From: Actinomadura sp. HBU206391
GTDB taxonomy: Bacteria > Actinomycetota > Actinomycetes > Streptosporangiales > Streptosporangiaceae
Assembly: GCF_014323665.1 (NCBI RefSeq)
Contig: NZ_JABVEB010000008.1
Location: 37,798-101,797, forward strand
Direction: 5' to 3'
Length of the DNA: 64,000 bases
Under the pieces are notes generated by a model. That model saw nothing but the letters and a program-made list of their open reading frames with translations, did not search any database and was not told where the DNA came from. Position 1 is the stretch's first letter. Each line of letters opens with the position of its first letter. The position numbers were made by a program, and so were the translations under genes. This document shows, in pieces, positions 1 through 8,959 of the stretch.

Positions 1-2016
1 CCCGTCCGGCCAGCGGCTGAACCGGTTGTCCGGGCTCGCGCCGGTGGCCTCGCCCGGGTGCTGCACCGCCACGAAGACCGTCTTCTGGTCCTTGGTGATC
101 AGCGGACCACAGGTCTCGCCGCCGAACGGCACCGTGAGGAACGCGCGCAGGTAGCCGCGCTCCGAACCTTCGAGCGGCATGGCGTACAGGCCGTCGTTTG
201 CGATCAGTGCCCGCGAGCTGTCGGTGGCGATCCAGAGGTTGCCGTCAGAGTCGAACGCCAGGTTGTCCGGGCTCGTGATCGGGCTGACCTTGGACTTGTC
301 GAACCCGGCGAAGTACGTCGACGGGTCGGCGGGGTCTCCACAGACCAGGGGGATGCTCCACGAGAACTTGGTCGCGCCGGCGTCATTGTGCCGCTCGACG
401 ATCTCCAGCACGTGGCCGTGCTTGTTCGACGCGCGCGGGTTGGCCTCGTCGGCCTGCGCCGCCGTGCGGTTGGCGTTGTTGGTGAGCGCGACGTAGATCG
501 CGCCGGTCTTGGGGTTGCGCTCGATGTCCTCGGGCCGGTCCATCTTCGTGGCGCCGACCTTGTCCGCCGCGAGCCTGGTGTTGATGAGGACCTCGGCCGC
601 GCTGAATCCGGGCACGAAGCTCTTGTTGCCGCGGACCAGCGGGATCCACTCGCCGGCTCCGTCGAACTCCTTGTCGGAGGGCAGTTTTCCGCTGCCGTCG
701 ATCTCAGCCGCTGGACTGTCGCCGGTGAACTTCGCGACGTAGAGCGTGCCGTCGTCGAGGAGGCTCAGGTTGTGCCGGTGCGAGCCCTTCTTGTAGCGCT
801 CGGCCGACACGAACTTGTAGATGTAGTCGAAGCGCTCGTCGTCGCCGAGGTAAACGACCGCCCGGCCGTCTCGCGACAGTGAGCTGTTGGCCGCCTCGTG
901 CTTGAACCGGCCGAGGTGGGTGCGCTTGCGCGGCACGAACTCCGGGTCGTACGGGTCGATCTCGACGACCCAGCCGAAGCGGTTGGCCTCGTGGGGATGC
1001 TTGGTGAGGTCGAAGCGCTCCTCGACCCGGTCCCATCGCCGGCTGCCGGACGGGATGGCCGTGGTCGTGCTGATGCCGTAGCGCTCGAGAGCCGGCTTGT
1101 CCGCCTCGGGTACGCCGTTGGCGTTGACGAAGTACTGGTTGAAGTTCTCTTCACCGGTGAGGATCGTGTCCCAGGGCGTGATCCCGCCGGAGCAGTTGTT
1201 CAGCATGCCCTTGACGCTGCGGCCGGTGGGGTCGGCGGCGGTGCGTAGCAGCGCGTGGCCGGCGGCCGGGCCGGTGAAGGCCATCTTGGTGCTCGCTGTG
1301 ATCCGCCGGTTGTAGCGGCGGCGGCCCTTGGTGACCAGCTTCCAGCCGCCGGTGTGACCGGCCCGCTCGATCTCGACGATCGAGCCGCCGTGCGCCGCCA
1401 GCGCGATCTTGATCTGCTCCTCGGTGGCGGTGTCACCGCCCTTGTAGCCGCGGAACATCAGCTCTTCGTTGGTGTACTCGTGGTTGACCCACAGCAGCCC
1501 GCGGTCGCGCGTGAGGGGCAGGAACATCACGTAGTCGCAGTTGTAGCCGAACTGCCGCTCCTGTGCGGCGGCGGTCTGGCCATCGAAGGAGAACGCCGGA
1601 GCGCCGGGCACCACGGGATCGCCCCAGCGCACCACGACGGACGACTGGTACCCCGGAGGCACCTTCACGGCGTCTTCGCTGTTCGGGGCGATCGGGGTGA
1701 ACCGCAGACGGGCGCCCGGACCGGCCCACCTGCTCCCACCGGCGGTCGAGGCCTGAGTGCGGGCGGCGGTGGCCGCCGACGCCGGTACGGCCATCGTCGC
1801 GCCGATCGCGAGCGCGCCGATCGCCCCGGTGCGGAGCATCCCCCGGCGGCTCACCTCAGCGGCGACCAGGTCACCGAAGTAGGGGTTGTCGCTGGTGTTC
1901 GGCACAGGATGCGAGCATGCGTTGCCGCACCGATACTGGCACGTCATCGCACTCCGGCCGCCCGTGCGGGGCGCTGACAACAGCGGCAGCAGACGCTTCG
2001 AAGGGGGCTTGGCCAC
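1..2016 (-). CDS. PhoX-family (DUF839) secreted phosphatase, C-terminus cut by window edge
   Basis: An open frame of 672 codons runs from a GTG at 2016 to the left edge with no stop, so the C-terminus lies outside the window. The GTG has a strong ribosome site (AGGAGGAG, 4-nt gap) and an in-frame TGA just upstream. The N-terminus carries the Cys-rich stretch seen in actinobacterial PhoX proteins (MTCQYRCGNACSHPVPNTSD, about residues 24-43), then SRRGML at 56-61 and a hydrophobic stretch, which fits a Tat signal. The body has the family's GYQSSVVVRWGDPV, NHEYTNEELM, EENFNQYF and RPEDIERNPKTGAIYVALTN segments. PhoX enzymes are Ca/Fe-dependent phosphomonoesterases exported folded through Tat and usually induced by phosphate starvation. 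No Pho box was recognised here. Family assignment is firm; the substrate is inferred. Confidence 0.93.
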   Translation of the reverse strand, partial: MAKPPSKRLLPLLSAPRTGGRSAMTCQYRCGNACSHPVPNTSDNPYFGDLVAAEVSRRGMLRTGAIGALAIGATMAVPASAATAARTQASTAGGSRWAGPGARLRFTPIAPNSEDAVKVPPGYQSSVVVRWGDPVVPGAPAFSFDGQTAAAQERQFGYNCDYVMFLPLTRDRGLLWVNHEYTNEELMFRGYKGGDTATEEQIKIALAAHGGSIVEIERAGHTGGWKLVTKGRRRYNRRITASTKMAFTGPAAGHALLRTAADPTGRSVKGMLNNCSGGITPWDTILTGEENFNQYFVNANGVPEADKPALERYGISTTTAIPSGSRRWDRVEERFDLTKHPHEANRFGWVVEIDPYDPEFVPRKRTHLGRFKHEAANSSLSRDGRAVVYLGDDERFDYIYKFVSAERYKKGSHRHNLSLLDDGTLYVAKFTGDSPAAEIDGSGKLPSDKEFDGAGEWIPLVRGNKSFVPGFSAAEVLINTRLAADKVGATKMDRPEDIERNPKTGAIYVALTNNANRTAAQADEANPRASNKHGHVLEIVERHNDAGATKFSWSIPLVCGDPADPSTYFAGFDKSKVSPITSPDNLAFDSDGNLWIATDSSRALIANDGLYAMPLEGSERGYLRAFLTVPFGGETCGPLITKDQKTVFVAVQHPGEATGASPDNRFSRWPDG

Positions 2017-2131
2017 CGGGCTCCTCCTGGTACGTGGTCATTCGCCGTGAAGCTAGTGAAGCCATCAGATCACAGGACGAACACCAGGTGAACGGAGCGC
2101 GACACCTCCGATTTGTCCGCCCTTGGCCCGC

Positions 2132-3124
2132 TTAGAACATCGAGATGTGCACGTGGTCGAAGTGATTCGCGGTGATTCCGCCGCGGTTCTCCATCATCTT
2201 CCAGCCGGGACTGCGCATGTCGTAGATCCGCTGCTTCCAGATGACGTACATGATCCCGAGCCGGGAGGCGTTGGCGATGGCGTACGCGGCGACCTGGTCA
2301 CCGTGCGCCTGCCGCGCGGCGGACGGCATGCTGCCGCCGGTGCTCTCCATGAAGTCGCACGCCCGGCCGCTGCCGTGCTCACCGGGGTCGCCGGGGCGCA
2401 GACAACCGATCGTGGGGAACGGCCCGAACTCCCGGTCGATCGTCGTGCGCATGTTGACCGTACGGGCGGTGAGGCCGGACGCGCCGACCAGCGGGGACTC
2501 CGGCTTGTACTTGTTGATCAGCTTCTGGACGTTGGCCCGCTGCCGGTTCAGGTTCCCGATGGTGCGCTCGAGCTTCGCGATCTTCTCCTTGGCCTCCTTG
2601 CGCGACTGCTGCTCCTGCTGGATGAGCGTCTCGATCTGCTTCACCCGGGTGGAGTAGTTGTTGGACAGGTGGTTGGCCATGGTCGCGCCGTCGAGCACGT
2701 TCGACGGGTCGTCGGTGGTCAGGATGACCACGGACGGCTCGATGCCGCTGGTCATGTACTGTGCCGCCGCGATCTGGGCGACCAGCGAGCGGGCTCCGAT
2801 CAGTTCGCGCTTGAGCCCGTCTGACTTGCTGAGGGCCCGCTTCGCGGCCAGACGTGAGTCGCGGAGCTCCTGGAGTTCGCCGCGGTACTGCTTCTCCAGC
2901 TTCTTGATCTGGGAGGTCAGTTTGTCGACCTTGGCGGTGTCACCCGGGCTGGCCGCGGTCGGGAGGGTGGCTCCCGCCGTGGACGGCAGCAGGAGAAGTG
3001 TCCCGGTGATCGCGGCCAGGACCAGACCGGCCCGGCGCCGAAGGGCCTGCCTGGCGGTGCGGACACGGGGATCCGTACCCGCACGAGACATGCGTCGCGG
3101 CATGGTGGAGCTGGGGGCCTCCAC
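2132..3124 (-). CDS. Secreted coiled-coil protein with C-terminal ARB_07466-like domain
   Basis: 330 aa from a GTG at 3124 preceded by GGAG. A signal peptide follows an Arg-rich start (hydrophobic stretch around residues 31-50, ending near STAGA). Residues about 65-210 are heptad-rich, Lys/Glu/Arg-rich coiled coil (KVDKLTSQIKKLEKQYRGEL onward). The C-terminal 100 residues hold conserved Cys and the ending NHFDHVHISMF, typical of the domain found in actinobacterial exported coiled-coil proteins that often sit with NlpC/P60 hydrolases. A cell-envelope role is inferred; no catalytic residues for peptidoglycan cleavage were identified. Its long leader contains a c-di-AMP riboswitch, which links expression to cell-wall or osmotic control. 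Confidence 0.88.
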   Translation of the reverse strand: MEAPSSTMPRRMSRAGTDPRVRTARQALRRRAGLVLAAITGTLLLLPSTAGATLPTAASPGDTAKVDKLTSQIKKLEKQYRGELQELRDSRLAAKRALSKSDGLKRELIGARSLVAQIAAAQYMTSGIEPSVVILTTDDPSNVLDGATMANHLSNNYSTRVKQIETLIQQEQQSRKEAKEKIAKLERTIGNLNRQRANVQKLINKYKPESPLVGASGLTARTVNMRTTIDREFGPFPTIGCLRPGDPGEHGSGRACDFMESTGGSMPSAARQAHGDQVAAYAIANASRLGIMYVIWKQRIYDMRSPGWKMMENRGGITANHFDHVHISMF

Positions 3125-3137
3125 ACGTTCTCCTCTC

Positions 3138-3290
3138 CTCGGACGCCTACCGGGTTAGCTGACGGGTTCGGGCCGGAGTCGCCCTATCGCGGTCGCCCGC
3201 GAATTCACCCCGGGTGTTGTGGGTCCCCGGTCCCCGCCGCGACCGTCCTGGCCCGCGTCGGGATTCGGCGGTCCGGCCGGTCTCGCTCCC
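3138..3290 (-). ncRNA. ydaO/yuaA-type c-di-AMP riboswitch
   Basis: Read on the minus strand, the leader of the coiled-coil gene shows, in order, the conserved ydaO blocks: CGCCGAATCC, GGGGACCCA, GGGGTGAATTCGCGG, a GATAGGG block, and the hallmark CCCGAACCCGTCAGCTAACC followed by CGGTAGGCG. It ends about 15 nt before the start codon, next to the ribosome site. In Actinomycetota this riboswitch class precedes genes for cell-wall hydrolases and resuscitation factors and senses cyclic di-AMP, normally switching expression off when the ligand is bound. The assignment rests on recognised consensus blocks, not on a covariance-model score. The boundaries are approximate. Confidence 0.88.
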
Positions 3291-3439
3291 GGCTGGGTGC
3301 GTATCACCGACCGAATCTCCATGAACTGTAAGGAAACATCCTGCACTTGGCCAAGAGTAGCCCCGTACGCCACAAAGCTGTGTCGAAAGACCCCGCTTCA
3401 CTGGCGGCACGGTGGTGATCCGGAACAACGTGAGCCGGG

Positions 3440-4609
3440 TCAAAGGGTGCTCTTGTAGATGAGCCGGTTGGGTGTGCCGGTCGGCAGCTTCTTGACCCTG
3501 TTCTTGGTGGCGTTGTCGCTCATCCACTTCTGGATGGTGGGGAAGGACGCCTCGCCCTTGGCGGACTTGTAGAGCGCCGCGACGCCGGCCACGTACGGCG
3601 ACGCCATGGACGTCCCGCTCATCGACTGGTGCGCCGTGGGACCGCCGATGTAGGTCGACCAGATGCTGGAGCCGGGCGCCTGCATGTCGACGCACGAGCC
3701 GTAGTTCGAGAAGGACGCGCGGGTGTCGTTGGAGATGGTCGCGCCGACCGCCTCGACCCAGCCCGCGCTGGCGGGGGACCCGTTGCAGGCCTTGGTGTTG
3801 TCGTTGCCGGCCGCGACCGCGAGGAACACGCCGGACTTCGACAGGTTGGTGACCGCCGTGTTCAACGCGGTGGACTTGGAGCCGCCGAGGGACATGTTGG
3901 CGACCGCCGGCTTCTCGGCGTTCCGCTGCACCCAGTTCACCGCAGTGATGATCTTGGAGTAGGGCGCGGTGCCGTCGCAGTCGAGCGCCCGCACGCCCCA
4001 GAGCTTCACGGTCTTGGCCACGCCGTAGGTCTTCGAGCCGATGATGCCCGCCACGTGCGTGCCGTGCCCATTGCAGTCCTGGCCGTCGCCGCCGAGCGCG
4101 TCGTAGGCAACCTTGGCCCGCCCGCCGAAATCGGCGTGGCCGGGGTAGATGCCGGTGTCGATGACGTACGCGTTGACCCCGGTGCCGCTGGCCTTGTAGG
4201 TGTACGACTTCGACAGCGGCAGGGGGCCCTCGTCGATGCGGTCGAGCCCCCACGGCAGCGGGCTGCGCTGCGTCGTGCTGATCTTGGCGATCTGGTCCTG
4301 CTCGATGGCGGCGACGGCGGGGTCGCGGCGCAGCCGGTTCAACTGCTCCGAGTTGAGCTTGGCGGCGAAGCCGTTGAGGACCTTGTCGAAGCGCTGCAGG
4401 GTCGCGATCCGGCCTTGGCTCGCCGTGGTCGGCACCGAGGCTCCGCGCTTGAGGGTGACGATGTACTGCCCTGGGATCGCAGCCTCATCGTCAGCGGCCG
4501 CCACCTGGACCAGCCGGGGCCCCTGAGAGGCGACGAAGACGGTCGTCGCCACCCCTACGGACGCCGCGACCGCACTGGCGATGAGAAGCCTTCGGGATGC
4601 TGCCCTCAA
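3440..4609 (-). CDS. Secreted subtilisin-like serine protease (S8) with I9 propeptide
   Basis: 389 aa. The start is a TTG at 4609 with AAGGAG 10 nt upstream; the ATG nearer the ribosome site runs straight into a stop. Layout: signal peptide (about 1-38), inhibitor I9 propeptide (IPGQYIVTLKRGAS to AIEQDQIAK), then the S8 catalytic domain. The triad is visible as Asp in AYVIDTGIY, His in GHGTHVAGI and Ser in SGTSMASPYVAGV. Paired cysteines (ALDCDG, KACNGS, YGSCVD) suggest disulfides. The domain ends shortly after the active Ser, with no C-terminal extension, so it is a simple extracellular protease related to aqualysin and proteinase K. It stands alone between the riboswitch-controlled gene and the kinase gene. 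Confidence 0.95.
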   Translation of the reverse strand: MRAASRRLLIASAVAASVGVATTVFVASQGPRLVQVAAADDEAAIPGQYIVTLKRGASVPTTASQGRIATLQRFDKVLNGFAAKLNSEQLNRLRRDPAVAAIEQDQIAKISTTQRSPLPWGLDRIDEGPLPLSKSYTYKASGTGVNAYVIDTGIYPGHADFGGRAKVAYDALGGDGQDCNGHGTHVAGIIGSKTYGVAKTVKLWGVRALDCDGTAPYSKIITAVNWVQRNAEKPAVANMSLGGSKSTALNTAVTNLSKSGVFLAVAAGNDNTKACNGSPASAGWVEAVGATISNDTRASFSNYGSCVDMQAPGSSIWSTYIGGPTAHQSMSGTSMASPYVAGVAALYKSAKGEASFPTIQKWMSDNATKNRVKKLPTGTPNRLIYKSTL

Positions 4610-4766
4610 CAGGTCATCTCTCCTTGGCTCGGGGGGAGGACGCCGCTGAAGGGCGACCGCCCGCTCACACTCGCAAAGGAGAAGGTTAGTGGACCTTTTA
4701 CCTATATGAGGGGAAATCTTGGACAGAGCAGGCCAAATTGCTTTGCGTCAGGAGCCGCTCGCCGGG

Positions 4767-6287
4767 CTAACCGGCATTGAGCGTGGCCCGGTAGGACAGG
4801 GTCGTCCCGCGCTTCGACCACACGAAGCCCAGCGTCCCGTCGGCGCCCCTCGTCACGGTGACGGTTCCCCCGTCGGTGCAGGGACGGTCGATCGCCAGCG
4901 TCATGATGAGGCGGCTCTGGGTGCCCCTGGTCAGCGTCAGGGTGCCGTCGCAGCCGGTCGGCGGTGGATAGACGGCCTGCGCGGTGGTCTGCCCGGTCGT
5001 GAAGGTCACTTCGATCGGGAAGCGGGCGCCGCGCTGGTTCGTGGCCGTCCCCCGCCAGGTGCCGTTGAACCCGGCGGGCACGCTGTCGACCGGTTCGTCG
5101 CTCGGTGCGGACGGCGTCCGGCTCGCCGAGGTCCGCTCTCCGGCATCGCCGCCCAGTTGCGGGCGCAGCACCAGGACGATCAGGGCCACGCCGACCAGCA
5201 CGCCGACGACCACGGCGGCGATGACGCCGAGCATGCGGTTGTCGCGGCCCCCGGGAGTCGTGGTGGCGGCCGGCTCGGTGGTGAACTGCGGCCACGGCTC
5301 GTCGGCGTTCCCGGGCGCGGTGCCCGGCAGGTCCCCGGCCGGGAACTCCGCGGGCGACATGGGCAGGAAGGCGGTGTCGGAGTGCGAGGGAGCCATATCG
5401 GCGGCGTACGAGGGCGCGGGAACCTCCGCCGCCTGTTCCAAGGCCGTCGCCGCCATGGCCGCCATCGAGCCGGGGAGCCCCGGCAGGTCGAGCAGGTGAT
5501 CGACGATCTGCAGGGCGTCCGGCCGGCGCGCCATGTCCTTGGAGAGCGCCTGGGCGGCGATGTCCCGGAGCGACTCGGGCAGCGCCTGCAGATCGGGCTC
5601 CTCGTGGAGCATCCGCTGCATCACGTCCGAGGCGGCGCCCTCGCCGAAGGCGGCGCGACCGGTCGCCGCGAAGAGCAGGGTCATGGCCCATGCGAACACG
5701 TCGGCCGATGGCCCCACCTCCGCCCCGGTGAGCTGTTCGGGCGCCATGAAGGCAGGCGTGCCGATCATGTGCCCGGTGGCCGTGGTGGTGGAGTCGAGCG
5801 CGCGGGCGAGACCGAAGTCGGTCACGTACGATCCGTCGGGGCTGAGCAGCACGTTGGCGGGCTTCAGATCCCGATGGACGACACCGGACCGGTGGATCGC
5901 GGTCAGCGCGATCGCGGTGCCCATCGCGAGCCGTTCGAGGACGTGCCCGCCCCGTGGGCCCTCGTCGATGACGAGCCGGCGCAGTGAGGGCCCGTCGACG
6001 TACGCGCTCACCACGAACGGCCGGTCCCCCGCCACGCCGGCGTCCAGGACCTGGGCCGTGCACAGGCCGGCGACCCGCCGGACGGGTTCCAGCTCACCGA
6101 TGAAGCGGAGCCGCGCGGTCGGCTCGTTCATCAGCTGGGCGTGCAGCAGCTTGACCGCGACGGACCCGCCCGCCCCATCGCCGCCCAGGAAGACCACGCC
6201 CTGGTCGCCCTGGCCGAGCCGTCCCTGGAGCCCGTATTCGCCGAGCCGGTAGGGGTCATCTGGGTTGAGGGGCCGGGCGCCGGTCAT
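4767..6287 (-). CDS. Transmembrane Ser/Thr protein kinase (PknB-type)
   Basis: 506 aa. The ATG at 6287 is chosen because GAGGAGG lies 6 nt upstream; the longer open frame upstream is not conserved in character. The N-terminal kinase domain shows the Gly-rich loop (GRLGQGDQGVVF), the Lys in SVAVKLL, catalytic HRDLKPANVLL, DFGLA and APEQ. A Pro/Ala-rich linker follows, then one membrane segment (MLGVIAAVVVGVLVGVALIV, about residue 345). The outside domain of about 130 residues has two cysteines (TGCDG, RPCTDG) and looks beta-rich, with no PASTA repeats. It probably senses an extracellular or envelope signal. It is divergent from the next gene, with about 90 bp between them. Confidence 0.93.
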   Translation of the reverse strand: MTGARPLNPDDPYRLGEYGLQGRLGQGDQGVVFLGGDGAGGSVAVKLLHAQLMNEPTARLRFIGELEPVRRVAGLCTAQVLDAGVAGDRPFVVSAYVDGPSLRRLVIDEGPRGGHVLERLAMGTAIALTAIHRSGVVHRDLKPANVLLSPDGSYVTDFGLARALDSTTTATGHMIGTPAFMAPEQLTGAEVGPSADVFAWAMTLLFAATGRAAFGEGAASDVMQRMLHEEPDLQALPESLRDIAAQALSKDMARRPDALQIVDHLLDLPGLPGSMAAMAATALEQAAEVPAPSYAADMAPSHSDTAFLPMSPAEFPAGDLPGTAPGNADEPWPQFTTEPAATTTPGGRDNRMLGVIAAVVVGVLVGVALIVLVLRPQLGGDAGERTSASRTPSAPSDEPVDSVPAGFNGTWRGTATNQRGARFPIEVTFTTGQTTAQAVYPPPTGCDGTLTLTRGTQSRLIMTLAIDRPCTDGGTVTVTRGADGTLGFVWSKRGTTLSYRATLNAG

Positions 6288-6377
6288 CCGAAACCTCCTC
6301 GGGGGCGGTGATCTTCGCGGCCTGTTCGGCTGACACCCTACTTTTAACCGGGCCTGGTGCAGGTAACGTCGGTGCGG

Positions 6378-6815
6378 ATGTCTCGATCTCAGCTGACTCG
6401 CGCCGTGCTCGACGCGCAGTTCGCCGCGCTCGGCCGGCCGCCGTACGCCGGACCGGACGATCCCGTGGCACTGCGCCGCGGCTGCCTCGACGCCGTGCTG
6501 GCCGCCCGCGAGTCCGGTGCCGAGCCGCAGCGCGCCGTGCTCAAGGGCGCCGTACGGTTCCTGCTGGACCTTCTGGTCGCGATCGCACCGGGCAGGTCGG
6601 TGGAGGTACGGGTCCCTCCCTACGCCGCCGTGCAGTGCGTCGAGGGACCGCGCCACACCCGGGGCACGCCGCCCAATGTGGTGGAGATGGACGCGACCAC
6701 GTGGATCGGGCTCGCCACGGGCGGTGTGGACTGGACGGACGCCGTCGAGAACGGCGCGGTGCGGGCCAGCGGCGCACGCGCCGACCTGCGGGAGTACCTC
6801 CCCCTCCGCCCCTGA
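6378..6815 (+). CDS. Sterol-carrier-like small protein (bacterial SCP ortholog family)
   Basis: 145 aa from ATG 6378; a GTG at 6357 in the same frame is the alternative start. The sequence RVPPYAAVQCVEGPRHTRGT followed by PPNVVEMDATTWIGLATG matches the SCP2-like fold of the small proteins encoded just upstream of purF in many actinomycetes. These are thought to bind lipid or hydrophobic ligands, but no biochemical role is established. No signal peptide is present, so it is cytoplasmic. The position next to purF is conserved synteny and helps place the window. Confidence 0.8.
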   Translation: MSRSQLTRAVLDAQFAALGRPPYAGPDDPVALRRGCLDAVLAARESGAEPQRAVLKGAVRFLLDLLVAIAPGRSVEVRVPPYAAVQCVEGPRHTRGTPPNVVEMDATTWIGLATGGVDWTDAVENGAVRASGARADLREYLPLRP

Positions 6816-6851
6816 TCCCGATCGGCGACCGGTCGGCGATCAGGTTCCCGG

Positions 6852-7223
6852 TTACACCCCTGGCCTCGCGCTGCTCTGCACGAACGGGAACTCCCGCTCG
6901 ATGCAGCGGTCACGCGACAGCGCGTCCGGGTAATCGGCGGCGTCACCGCACTTGGCGGCCTGGCTGACCAGCCAGACGATCACCGTTGTGCCGAGGATGA
7001 GGGCCACCGCCGAGGCCACGATGCCCGCGATGGCGAGGTCGCGTTCGGCGCCCCGGAGCAGGGCGGTGATGCCCAGGGCCAGGCCGGCGACACCGAGGAG
7101 CAGGCCGAGGCCGCAGATCGCGAGTGCAGGAATCCCGGCCAGCCCCAGGACCAGTGAGGCCACGGCCAGCCCACGCCACCGCGTGGGCGCGGCCCCATGG
7201 GTCCGGTAGCCGGGCAACGTCAT
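6852..7223 (-). CDS. DUF4190-type small membrane protein
   Basis: 123 aa from ATG 7223, chosen because AGGAGG lies 6 nt upstream; an ATG at 7262 lacks such a site. Two or three hydrophobic segments (LAVASLVLGLAGIPALAICG; LGVAGLALGITALL; AIAGIVASAVALILGTTVIV) form the Gly/Leu-rich pattern of DUF4190. A short outside tail with two cysteines (AAKCGDAADY, RDRCIERE) follows. Function unknown. It is convergent with the SCP gene and divergent from purF. Confidence 0.8.
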   Translation of the reverse strand: MTLPGYRTHGAAPTRWRGLAVASLVLGLAGIPALAICGLGLLLGVAGLALGITALLRGAERDLAIAGIVASAVALILGTTVIVWLVSQAAKCGDAADYPDALSRDRCIEREFPFVQSSARPGV

Positions 7224-7341
7224 GCGGGTCCTCCTGCGGGGCGCGTCCTCGAGCGTGGCCATCCCAAGGTTTTCGCGCCCGTGGCACGGCGTACGGCACC
7301 CGCAGGCAAAAGTCGGTTAATGAAGCACCAGGTAGTGCGCC

Positions 7342-7353
7342 TAGACTGGGGTA
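7342..7353 (+). promoter_or_regulatory. Candidate -10 element for a leaderless purF transcript
   Basis: TAGACT at 7342-7347 matches the actinobacterial -10 pattern TANNNT and ends 6 nt before the purF GTG. A transcript starting 6-7 nt downstream would begin at or within the start codon. No Shine-Dalgarno sequence precedes the GTG, which agrees with a leaderless mRNA. No convincing -35 was seen. Confidence 0.45.
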
Positions 7354-8844
7354 GTGCTTCACGGAGATGGACGCCTGAGCCAGGACATCGACCCCACCGA
7401 CCGCAGCCCACAGGACGCGTGTGGGGTCTTCGGCGTATGGGTTCCGGCCAGTGAGACAGGTGCGGCCGAGGTCAGCAAGCTGACCTACTACGGCCTCTAC
7501 GCCCTGCAGCACCGGGGCCAGGAGTCCGCGGGCATCGCGGTGAGCGACGGCGCCCGCATCGTGGTCTTCAAGGACATGGGCCTCGTCGCACAGGTGTTCG
7601 ACGAGTCGGTGCTGAACACGCTGCGCGGTCACATCGCCGTCGGGCACTGCCGCTACTCGACGACCGGCTCTCCGACCTGGGAGAACGCCCAGCCCACCTT
7701 CCGGTCCACCGAGGACGGCGGCCTCGCGCTCACGCACAACGGCAACTTGATCAACACCCTCGAGCTCGCCGCCCGGCTCGAGCCGGGACAGCTCACGGCG
7801 ACGACGGACACCGAGGTGCTCACCGCCCTGCTGGCCGGTGCCCGCCGCTCCGGCGGCGACTCCTCCGCCCTCGGCCGGACGTCGCCGGACGACGCCGCGA
7901 TGGAGATCCTCCCGGCCGCGCGCGGTGCGTACTCCCTGGTCTTCATGGACGAGCGGACCCTCTACGCGGCCCGTGATCCCGAGGGCGTCCGGCCGCTGGT
8001 GCTCGGCCGGCTGGAGCGCGGCTGGGTGGTCGCCTCCGAGACCGCCGCACTCGACATCGTGGGCGCCGCGTTCGTCCGCGAGGTCGAGCCCGGAGAACTG
8101 CTCGCGATCGACGAGAACGGTGTGCGCTCCAAGCGGTTCGCCCAGCCCAGGCCCAAGGGCTGCCTGTTCGAGTACGTCTACCTCGCCCGGCCCGACACCA
8201 CGATCTCGGGCCGTAGCGTGCACGCCACCCGGGTCGAGGTGGGCCGCCGCCTCGCCCGCGAGCACCCGGTCGAGGCCGATCTGGTGATCCCCACCCCTGA
8301 ATCCGGCACGCCGGCCGCGATCGGCTACGCGGAGGCCGCCGGCATCCCCTACGGGCAGGGACTGGTCAAGAACTCCTACGTGGGGCGCACGTTCATCCAG
8401 CCTTCGCAGACGATCCGGCAGCTCGGCATCAGGCTCAAACTGAACCCGCTGCGCGAGGTCATCGAGGGCAAACGACTGATCGTCGTGGACGACTCGATCG
8501 TCCGCGGCAACACGCAGCGCGCGATCGTACGGATGCTGCGCGAGGCCGGCGCCGCCGAGGTGCACGTACGGATCTCCAGCCCGCCCGTGGCCTGGCCGTG
8601 CTTCTACGGCATCGACTTCGCCACCCGCGCCGAGCTGATCGCCGGGAACCTGTCCGTCGAAGAGATCCGCACCTCGCTCGGGGCCGACTCGCTCGGCTTC
8701 ATCTCGCTGGACGAGCTCATCGCGGCCAGCCAGATCGGCAAGGACCGGCTGTGCCGGGCCTGTTTCGACGGCGAGTACCCCATCCCGGTCGACGAGGGCT
8801 CCCGCGGCAAACACCTGCTCGAAGTGGCCAACACGCGGTCATGA
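7354..8844 (+). CDS. purF: Amidophosphoribosyltransferase
   Basis: 496 aa, the first committed step of de novo purine synthesis: PRPP plus glutamine to phosphoribosylamine. The N-terminal Ntn glutaminase domain is preceded by a 22-residue propeptide, so the catalytic nucleophile is Cys23 (DACGVFGV) after processing. The C-terminal phosphoribosyltransferase domain carries the PRPP loop LIVVDDSIVRGNT. Cysteines at GCLFEYVY, AWPCFYG and DRLCRACFDG are those that bind the 4Fe-4S cluster in Bacillus-type PurF. The GTG start appears leaderless. It lies upstream of purM with 115 bp between them, including a hairpin, and is probably co-transcribed. Confidence 0.97.
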   Translation: MLHGDGRLSQDIDPTDRSPQDACGVFGVWVPASETGAAEVSKLTYYGLYALQHRGQESAGIAVSDGARIVVFKDMGLVAQVFDESVLNTLRGHIAVGHCRYSTTGSPTWENAQPTFRSTEDGGLALTHNGNLINTLELAARLEPGQLTATTDTEVLTALLAGARRSGGDSSALGRTSPDDAAMEILPAARGAYSLVFMDERTLYAARDPEGVRPLVLGRLERGWVVASETAALDIVGAAFVREVEPGELLAIDENGVRSKRFAQPRPKGCLFEYVYLARPDTTISGRSVHATRVEVGRRLAREHPVEADLVIPTPESGTPAAIGYAEAAGIPYGQGLVKNSYVGRTFIQPSQTIRQLGIRLKLNPLREVIEGKRLIVVDDSIVRGNTQRAIVRMLREAGAAEVHVRISSPPVAWPCFYGIDFATRAELIAGNLSVEEIRTSLGADSLGFISLDELIAASQIGKDRLCRACFDGEYPIPVDEGSRGKHLLEVANTRS

Positions 8845-8865
8845 GCACCGCGAGGGGCGCGGTGC
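8845..8865 (+). promoter_or_regulatory. Hairpin directly after the purF stop
   Basis: A perfect 8-bp stem (GCACCGCG / CGCGGTGC, loop AGGGG) begins at the base after the purF stop. There is no T-run, and purM follows in the same orientation. It may act as a partial terminator or mRNA-stabilising structure that tunes purF against purM. The rest of the spacer is purine-rich with a short GGAGC iteration near purM. Confidence 0.45.
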
Positions 8866-8959
8866 CGTCTGGACTGAACAGCGGCGGGAGCTTGCGACCA
8901 GAGCGACGAGGGAAGGCGGCGCCTCAGGGCGCCCCGAGCCGCGGAGCGGAGCGGAGTCG

